A program made the position numbers and the translations under genes. From JBFXAM01 sp050184295 (GTDB lineage Bacteria > Planctomycetota > Phycisphaerae > UBA1845 > Fen-1342): a stretch of DNA of 30,068 nt. Shown piece by piece: positions 25,331 through 30,068 of the stretch. The notes beneath the pieces were generated by a model. The model had not been told where the DNA came from and did no database searches. It saw nothing but the letters and a program-made list of their open reading frames with translations. Where the stretch lies: assembly GCA_050184295.1 (NCBI GenBank), contig JBFXAM010000051.1, positions 1 through 30,068 on the forward strand, read 5' to 3'. Position 1 is the first letter of the stretch. The number at the start of each line of letters is the position of its first letter.

Positions 25331-26634
25331 GAAGGCTCCGCGTCGACAAGCATGAATCGAATGGACGCCTCGGCCGCCAGTTCGTCGCCCACGCGCGCCT
25401 GACAGAACACCTGCGCATGACGCGATTTCACATTCACCGCGTCGGCCGCGAGGACGAGCTGATCGCCGGGCACGACCGGACGGCGGAATTTCACGCGGTC
25501 GAGGCTCAGCAGCACGGCGACCTTGCCCGTGTGTTCCAGCTTCTGCGAGACGAGCAGCCCGCCGAGCTGCGCCATCGCCTCGATGATCAGCACGCCGGGC
25601 ATGATCGGTTGTCGTGGATAATGCCCCTGAAAATACGGCTCGTTGATCGTGACGTTCTTGATGCCGACGGCACGGCGATCGCCGTCGATCTCCAGAACGC
25701 GGTCGACCAGCAGCATCGGGAAGCGGTGCGGGAGCACGCGCTGCACGCTGCGCACGTCGAGCTTGGGGCGCGCCGCCGGCCGCCCGAAGGCCTCCGCCGT
25801 GCGCAGTTCGCGCAGCCGCCGGACCAGCTCGTGGTTGAGGTGGTGTCCGCTCCGGCGGGCGTAGATGCGGCCGGCGACGCAGCAGCCGAGCAGCGTGAGA
25901 TCGCCGATCAGGTCGAGGATTTTGTGCCGCACGCACTCGTTGGGAAACCGGAGCGTGTTCTTGATCGGGCCGTCGGGGCCGACGACGAGGATGTCGTCGT
26001 AACTGAGATGCAGCCCGAGCCCGGCGCTTTGCAGGGCGCGCACCTCGCGCTCCAGCACAAACGTCCGCGCGGGCGCGATCTGCTCGACGAAGTCGTCGAC
26101 GTCGAGCGAAAACGCGGCGAACTGCCGCCCGATCGGCGTGTCGTCGCCGTAATCGAGTTCGTAGAGAATATCGAGCCGGTCCGGCGACCCGGGCCAGGCG
26201 ACCAGTTCGGCGCCGCCTTCGAACACGCGGATCGGCTCGCACACCAGCACGCCGACGCGCTCGGCCTCCTGCTCGATGACGCCGGCGGCGTTGAGCGCGT
26301 CGACGAACGGCTTGCAGCTTCCATCCGCCGCCGGCAGCTCGTCGTTGTTGAGCTCGATGTCCACGTTGTCGATCCCCAGGCCACGCACCGCGGCGAGGCA
26401 GTGCTCGACCGTCTCGACCGCGACCGTGCCGTTCTTGACGGCGGTGCGCCGGGCGCGCTTGGTCAGGTTTTCGATGGTGGCGGGAATGCGAACGGCGTGG
26501 ACCTGGTCGGTGCGGACGAAGGTGATCCCGCTGCCGGGCGGGGCCGGCTTGAAGCGCGTCGTCACCGCGCCGCCGGTGAAGAGCCCGCGGCCGGTGAGAA
26601 CGGCTTCATTCGCGATCGTTCGCTGACGACTCAA
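25327..26634 (-). CDS. lpxC-fabZ: Bifunctional UDP-3-O-acyl-GlcNAc deacetylase / 3-hydroxyacyl-ACP dehydratase (LpxC-FabZ fusion)
   Basis: Residues 1 to about 285 are LpxC, the zinc deacetylase that commits the cell to lipid A. Zinc ligands are visible as H78 in VETVEHCLAA, and H237 and D241 in RHKILDLIGD; the general-acid His lies in SGHHLN near residue 264. From about residue 300 comes FabZ, the fatty-acid dehydratase, with LPHRFPMLLVDRVLEI and catalytic His (about 337) and Glu (about 351) in GHYPRQPIMPGVLIIEAMAQ. Fusion of these two occurs in Bacteroidetes, Chlorobi and planctomycetes. It couples lipid A flux to use of the shared hydroxyacyl-ACP. TTG 26634 is chosen because SRQRTIA aligns with the usual LpxC N-terminus; the start lies inside the end of lpxD. 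Confidence 0.96.
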   Translation of the reverse strand: MSRQRTIANEAVLTGRGLFTGGAVTTRFKPAPPGSGITFVRTDQVHAVRIPATIENLTKRARRTAVKNGTVAVETVEHCLAAVRGLGIDNVDIELNNDELPAADGSCKPFVDALNAAGVIEQEAERVGVLVCEPIRVFEGGAELVAWPGSPDRLDILYELDYGDDTPIGRQFAAFSLDVDDFVEQIAPARTFVLEREVRALQSAGLGLHLSYDDILVVGPDGPIKNTLRFPNECVRHKILDLIGDLTLLGCCVAGRIYARRSGHHLNHELVRRLRELRTAEAFGRPAARPKLDVRSVQRVLPHRFPMLLVDRVLEIDGDRRAVGIKNVTINEPYFQGHYPRQPIMPGVLIIEAMAQLGGLLVSQKLEHTGKVAVLLSLDRVKFRRPVVPGDQLVLAADAVNVKSRHAQVFCQARVGDELAAEASIRFMLVDAEPS

Positions 26635-27649
26635 GCTTTGTCACCCGCTTCAGCAGGTTGGCCCACTCGGAGAGCATCTCCGGCAGGCGACGGAGCGCCG
26701 CGACCTCGCGGAGCTGGCGCGTCAGATCCTCAGCGGGCGTTCCCATCACGGTGTGCCCGGCGGGAACGTCGCGCATCACCCCGGCTTGCGCGCCGACGCG
26801 GGCGCCGCGGCCGATCTCGACATGATCGACCACGCCGGCCTGTCCGCCGAGCGCGACGTACTCGCGCAGCGTCACGGAACCGGCGATTCCGACCTGGCCC
26901 ACGAGCATGCAGTGTTCGCCGATTTCGGCATTGTGGCCGATCTGGACGAGGTTATCAATCTTGGTGCCGCGGCCGATGCGCGTGACGCCGCTCTTGGCCC
27001 GATCGATGCACGCGTTCGCGCCAATCTCGACATCGTCGCCGATCTCGACCGTGCCGATCTGCGGGATCTTGCGGTGTTTGCCGTCGCGAAGCAGGTAGCC
27101 GAAGCCGTCCGCGCCGATCGTCGCGTTCGCATGGACGATCACGCGCTCGCCGATCGTGACGCGCTCGCGCACGACCACGTTCGGCCAGAGCACGCAGTCG
27201 CGCCCGATGCGCGTCTCGGCGCCGATGTACACATTGGCGTGCAATTGCGTGCCGGCCCCGATCTGCGCCCCCGCGCCGACGAGAACCCCGGGGCCGATCG
27301 CCGCTCCCCCAACGTCGGCGTCCGACGCCACCCGCGCGGACGGGTCGATTCCCGCGGGAACCTGCGGCGGCGGCGGCGAGAGCCAGCCGAGCACTTCGCA
27401 CAGCGCCAGGTCGGGATCGGCCACACGGATAACGGTCGTTCCCACGGCGCCGACCACGCCGCCCGGCACCAGCACGGCGCCGGCCCGCGTCGTGGCGAGC
27501 GCATCGGCGTATTTCGGATCGCCGATCCACGAGAGTGCATCGGGCTGCGCGAGTTCGAGCGTGGCGACCCGCGCGATCAGCCGCGTGTCGTCGCCGGACA
27601 CCTCGGCCTTCAGCCGGCGGGCGATTTCGCGAACCGTGAGCGGCGTCAC
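26606..27649 (-). CDS. lpxD: UDP-3-O-(3-hydroxyacyl)glucosamine N-acyltransferase
   Basis: LpxD adds the second hydroxyacyl chain, after LpxC has freed the amine. From GTG 27649 the protein has 347 residues: an N-terminal uridine-binding domain (about 1-95, with LSWIGDPKYADALATT), a hexapeptide left-handed beta-helix (about 100-300), and a C-terminal helix. Family blocks include ATIGADGFGYLLRDGKHRKIPQ and DNLVQIGHNAEIGEH with the catalytic His, and GQAGVVDHVEIG. GTG 27649 is preferred because GGAGA lies 6 bases upstream and TPLTVREIA then matches the usual LpxD start. ATG 27664 is the alternative. The 3' end overlaps lpxC-fabZ by 29 bp. Confidence 0.95.
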   Translation of the reverse strand: MTPLTVREIARRLKAEVSGDDTRLIARVATLELAQPDALSWIGDPKYADALATTRAGAVLVPGGVVGAVGTTVIRVADPDLALCEVLGWLSPPPPQVPAGIDPSARVASDADVGGAAIGPGVLVGAGAQIGAGTQLHANVYIGAETRIGRDCVLWPNVVVRERVTIGERVIVHANATIGADGFGYLLRDGKHRKIPQIGTVEIGDDVEIGANACIDRAKSGVTRIGRGTKIDNLVQIGHNAEIGEHCMLVGQVGIAGSVTLREYVALGGQAGVVDHVEIGRGARVGAQAGVMRDVPAGHTVMGTPAEDLTRQLREVAALRRLPEMLSEWANLLKRVTKLESSANDRE

Positions 27650-27713
27650 GATGGTTCTCCACATCCGCGCGGGCGCCGCGGCAGTCCGTGTGTCTTGCGA
27701 TCGACGCGGCGCG

Positions 27714-28358
27714 TCACGGCGTCGACATCTGCGGGATCGACAGCATCGGTTTGCGCGGCTGGGCGCGATAGGCGGTGTTGAGCTTCTCAAGCACCTGCGG
27801 GCTCGCGTCGACCGCCGGCGCGCTGTAGAGCAGCTTGCGGTTGTAGATCTGCTGGCGAATCTCGTTGGGATCGACCGAGTCGGCCTGGAACTGGTCCTTG
27901 TAGAAGACGAAGTCGCAGCCTCCCTGCTGCGCCACTTCGGTCGCCGCCTGCACGATTTCGAGATAGATCTTCTTGGTCCACGCGGCGACCTCGCGCGTGA
28001 TGGCGGCGTCGTTCAGGTCGAACCAGTTCTTGTACTCGATCTGCTGGCGGAGAAACTCGTTCTGCTTGCCGGCGTACATCGGGTCGGTCGGACTCATCTT
28101 GTCCAGCGCCGCGCGAAGGTCGTCAAGCCGGGCGCGGCGCGACTGGTTCTCCTGTCCGAGCCGCTCCTGTTCGCGCTTGATGTCCTCGGCGAGATCCTTC
28201 TGACGCTGATACTCGTTGAAAATCTGCACGACGTCGATCGCCACAGACTTGCCCGACGCGACGCCGCCGGTCTGTGCGCTCAGCCCGCGCGTGAGCGCGA
28301 GGACGCACACGCCGACGACGAGCCCGGCGGCGAAGGCGGTGATCCAGGTTGGTCTCAT
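27714..28358 (-). CDS. OmpH/Skp-family periplasmic chaperone
   Basis: The 214-residue protein has a signal peptide or N-terminal anchor (hydrophobic residues about 5-25, ending SAQ). A VAIDVVQIFNEYQR strand follows, matching the Skp N-terminus. Next is a long charged coiled coil (about 55-140, with KREQERLGQENQSRRARL) and a VAQQGGCDFVFYKD strand typical of the Skp body. Skp trimers escort unfolded outer-membrane proteins through the periplasm. Its place just before lpxD matches the ompH-lpxD-fabZ-lpxA order in many Gram-negative genomes, here without a bamA upstream. GAGGAG lies 8 bases before ATG 28358. The C-terminal about 40 residues extend beyond the usual Skp length. Confidence 0.9.
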   Translation of the reverse strand: MRPTWITAFAAGLVVGVCVLALTRGLSAQTGGVASGKSVAIDVVQIFNEYQRQKDLAEDIKREQERLGQENQSRRARLDDLRAALDKMSPTDPMYAGKQNEFLRQQIEYKNWFDLNDAAITREVAAWTKKIYLEIVQAATEVAQQGGCDFVFYKDQFQADSVDPNEIRQQIYNRKLLYSAPAVDASPQVLEKLNTAYRAQPRKPMLSIPQMSTP

Positions 28359-29002
28359 CGGACAGACTCCTCGGGGTTCAGGTGGCGCGGCGGCGCGCCG
28401 GTCTGCGGAACGCCGCGCGTCACGGCGCGATCGAGCGCATTGTCCACGACGGGAAGAGTTCGACAAGGCGCGAAAGTGATGGGCGAGTCAGCAACGGACC
28501 GGGGATGCGGCGGCCCTTTGACGTTTGGGGGCGCCGAGCCCTCCCTTTACTTCCAGGGCGGGCGCCCCGTCGTCCTTCCCGGGTTTGATGGGCTGCTGCC
28601 CACTTCAGCCGGGGTTTGGATGTCAAAGATCCGCTCCGGTGCCGAGCCGCGCGGTGTGCGACACTGCGCCCATTTGTCGGCCGTGGTCAGGTGGCGCCGG
28701 TTCGCGTGTTCGCGCGGTAGCGAGCCGCTGGGTGGCGGGCGGTGGCGAGTGCTGACGCGAAGCACGCTGCGCGGTCGTCGTCAGAACGCCAAGTCTCGTC
28801 GCCTGCGCGAATCTGTCACGGGGTGCGGAGCGGCGCGTCTTTCCGGGATGCGCGCCGCCGGGCACTCGCCAAGGCGGTCCTTTGCACTGCGTGAGCGAAC
28901 ACTAAATAGGCGCGGGGTTCGAGGAAGTCGAGTGCGGGGGAGGGTGGCGAGGGGTGAAAGTTGGAAAGTGGCGGCCCTTGCGCCGGCGTGGCCCGCTGTG
29001 CG
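28359..29002. other. Intergenic stretch with stem-loop, no gene
   Basis: No gene is supported on either strand. A notable two-part stem-loop lies at 28528-28568: GGGGCGCC pairs with GGCGCCCC (8 bp), and inside it GCCCT pairs with AGGGC around the loop CCCTTTACTTCC. The remainder is GC-rich and shows no further pattern I can interpret. The promoter of the lipid A operon should lie in the first part, but I see no convincing -10/-35 pair. Confidence 0.5.
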
Positions 29003-29104
29003 TTAGCTTTGCGTATCCGCGGCCAGGTTCGCGTTGGCGTACGTGACGAAGTTCGTGACCCACGCCTGATGGTCGGCGTCGGGGCCGGGCAAATAGTCGG
29101 CCAT
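29003..29104 (-). pseudogene. Truncated N-terminus of a conserved planctomycete protein family
   Basis: From ATG 29104 the minus strand encodes MADYLPGPDADHQAWVTN, then FVTYANANLAADTQS and a stop, 33 residues in all. I recall this opening (MADY.PGPDA...W..NFV.YANANLA) as the start of a recurring planctomycete protein of unknown function that is normally much longer. Only the first about 29 residues match before the sequence stops, so this looks like the 5' stump of a deleted or interrupted gene. The recognition is from memory; a search is needed to confirm it. Confidence 0.5.
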
Positions 29105-29130
29105 AAGGAAGGTACCTGCCTTTCGTGTGG

Positions 29131-29149
29131 CACGGGCGTCCCGCCTGTG
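29131..29149. repeat. Dispersed palindrome, second copy
   Basis: CACGGGCG (29131-29138) and CGCCTGTG (29142-29149) form an 8-bp stem, with one G-T pair, around a 3-base centre. The element matches the one at 170-187 in 15 of 19 positions. Confidence 0.55.
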
Positions 29150-29344
29150 ATGGAAGGACGTGTGCCCGGGTCGCTGGCCCGCTCGCGTTTCACGCCGTCC
29201 ACGCCGGACGAGCGCGCCCCCGCTACCCGAGCCATCAACCGGCACGCGGGGGAAACTGGGAGGGGCATCGGCGCGCGGGGCAACCGACTTGATGACGCCG
29301 CGCGAGAATTCCGGGCGCGCCATTTCCCCGAACGGTCGTGCATT

Positions 29345-29359
29345 CGCCCCGAAGGGGCG
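29345..29359. repeat. REP-like palindrome beside the IS110 element
   Basis: CGCCCC and GGGGCG form a 6-bp stem around GAA, followed by GCCGGAATGTAG. The core and the GCCGGAAT flank also occur at 16149-16182, where a GGCCCC...GGGGCC palindrome is followed by GATGCCGGAATAT. Confidence 0.6.
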
Positions 29360-29381
29360 CCGGAATGTAGATGGGGATGAG

Positions 29382-29448
29382 TGCCCGTTGCTCCGGTCGG
29401 CGATACTGCCGACTGTGGAATCAACAAACCTCATAGGAGCAACGGGCA
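29382..29448 (+). promoter_or_regulatory. Long inverted repeat enclosing the transposase ribosome binding site and start
   Basis: TGCCCGTTGCTCC (29382-29394) is perfectly complementary to GGAGCAACGGGCA (29436-29448). A second hairpin, GTCGGC (29396-29401) with GCCGAC (29408-29413), stacks inside. In RNA the 3' arm would hide the AGGAG ribosome binding site and the A of the start codon, limiting translation from transcripts entering from outside. It may also be part of the element's left end or of a structured RNA. Confidence 0.65.
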
Positions 29449-30068
29449 TGAACGAGTGTAACGTCTTCGTCGGGATCGACTATGCCACGGCCTTCGTCCA
29501 GGTTTGCGCACTCGACCGCGACGGCAAGCAGCTCGGAAACAAAAAGATCGAAAATGATTGCCACGCCATCGCAAACTACGTCGGTGCCTTCGGAACAAAC
29601 GTCCGCGCCGCCGTCGAGGCCTGCGGCGGGACCGCCGACCAGGCCGAACAACTCCTGCAACACGACGGCTGGTCAATCGACCTCGCCCATCCCGGTTACG
29701 TCCAACGCATCAAGCAGAGCCCCGACAAAACCGACTTCAGCGATGCGCGACTGCTCGCCGACCTCGTTCGCGTCGGCTATCTGCCCAAAGTCTGGCTCGC
29801 GCCCCAATACATCCGCGAACTGCGGCGGCTCGTCCGCTATCGCCAGGACCTGGTCGATCGCCGCCGCTCGCTCAAGCAAAAGATCGGCGCACTGCTGCGC
29901 GACCTGCGAAACCAATGCGCGCTCACACCCTGGACCGTCGGATGGATCAAGTGGCTGCGCGACGTCGAGCTTCCCGGCGAGAGCCGCTGGGTCATCACTC
30001 AGCAATTGGATGAACTGGACGGGATCAACAAACGCATCGTCACCGCCCAGGAGCGGCTGCAAGAGGTA
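29448..30068 (+). CDS. IS110-family transposase (DEDD recombinase), truncated by the window end
   Basis: The visible 207 residues are the N-terminal DEDD (RuvC-like) domain and the start of the following helical region. Catalytic acids are D11 in VGIDYATAFVQV, E57 in AAVEACGG, and D96 and D99 in KQSPDKTDFSDARLLADLVR, the IS110 hallmark. A helical segment (LRRLVRYRQDLVDRRRSLKQ) follows. The C-terminal domain with the conserved Ser lies beyond the window. AGGAG is 8 bases before ATG 29448. IS110 elements use an element-encoded bridge RNA to choose their target and leave no duplicated target site. Here the short gap between the REP-like palindrome and the gene suggests the left end lies at about 29360-29381. 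Confidence 0.93.
   Translation, partial: MNECNVFVGIDYATAFVQVCALDRDGKQLGNKKIENDCHAIANYVGAFGTNVRAAVEACGGTADQAEQLLQHDGWSIDLAHPGYVQRIKQSPDKTDFSDARLLADLVRVGYLPKVWLAPQYIRELRRLVRYRQDLVDRRRSLKQKIGALLRDLRNQCALTPWTVGWIKWLRDVELPGESRWVITQQLDELDGINKRIVTAQERLQEV

Noticed and set aside
25417..26985. 522-codon plus-strand open frame
   Set aside because: It is antisense to lpxC-fabZ and lpxD; the product has no recognisable domain.
28528..28568. Intrinsic terminator
   Set aside because: The stem is strong but there is no adjacent T tract on either strand, and no gene ends next to it.

Overview
The window looks like a chromosomal segment of a Gram-negative planctomycete, most likely a Phycisphaerae-type member of Planctomycetota. 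The evidence is high GC throughout, paired 'NxDGxxNxFDxxPFVxAL' dockerin-like repeats on a beta-helix protein, a prepilin-like protein with the planctomycete architecture, an LpxC-FabZ fusion, a Cys4 zinc-ribbon membrane protein, and dispersed GC-rich palindromes between genes. No tRNA, rRNA or CRISPR array was seen.

Layout. 1-590 is non-coding apart from a possible gene tail, and carries a promoter candidate. 591-4475 (+) is a tight four-gene run: lipoprotein, TPR-type membrane protein, RluA-type pseudouridine synthase and a PBP4-type D-Ala-D-Ala carboxypeptidase. 4476-5711 has no protein gene, but its minus strand holds the 5' part of a group IIC intron just after a terminator-like hairpin downstream of the next gene. 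5712-8195 (-) holds a secreted beta-helix protein with a dockerin-like C-terminus, a frameshifted zinc-ribbon membrane protein, and a nucleotidyltransferase with a small overlapping partner. 8375-10675 (-) is coaE followed by rho. 10859-11965 (+) is a B12-binding domain fused to a MeaB-type GTPase. 12243-13105 (-) is an ECF sigma factor with a zinc-binding anti-sigma factor, overlapping by 4 bp. 13204-15723 (+) holds a prepilin-like protein and a vanadium-haloperoxidase/PAP2-type lipoprotein. 15724-16384 is a repeat-rich spacer.

16458-23365 (+) is an export system: one ATPase, four FtsX/MacB-type permeases arranged as a duplicated pair (A-B-A'-B'), and a HlyD/MacA-type adaptor. It converges with a minus-strand envelope operon (28358 to 23373): OmpH/Skp chaperone, LpxD, LpxC-FabZ, LpxA and a Gfo/Idh/MocA dehydrogenase. 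These enzymes build the early acyl-sugar precursor of lipid A, and the dehydrogenase may modify its sugar. 28359-29381 is eroded intergenic DNA with palindromes and a truncated gene remnant. The window ends inside an IS110-family transposase whose start region is folded into a long inverted repeat next to a REP-like palindrome.

The strongest non-routine observations are the group IIC intron fragment behind a terminator hairpin, the duplicated permease pairs served by one ATPase, the IS110 element beside a REP-like palindrome, and the overlapping nucleotidyltransferase/partner pair.
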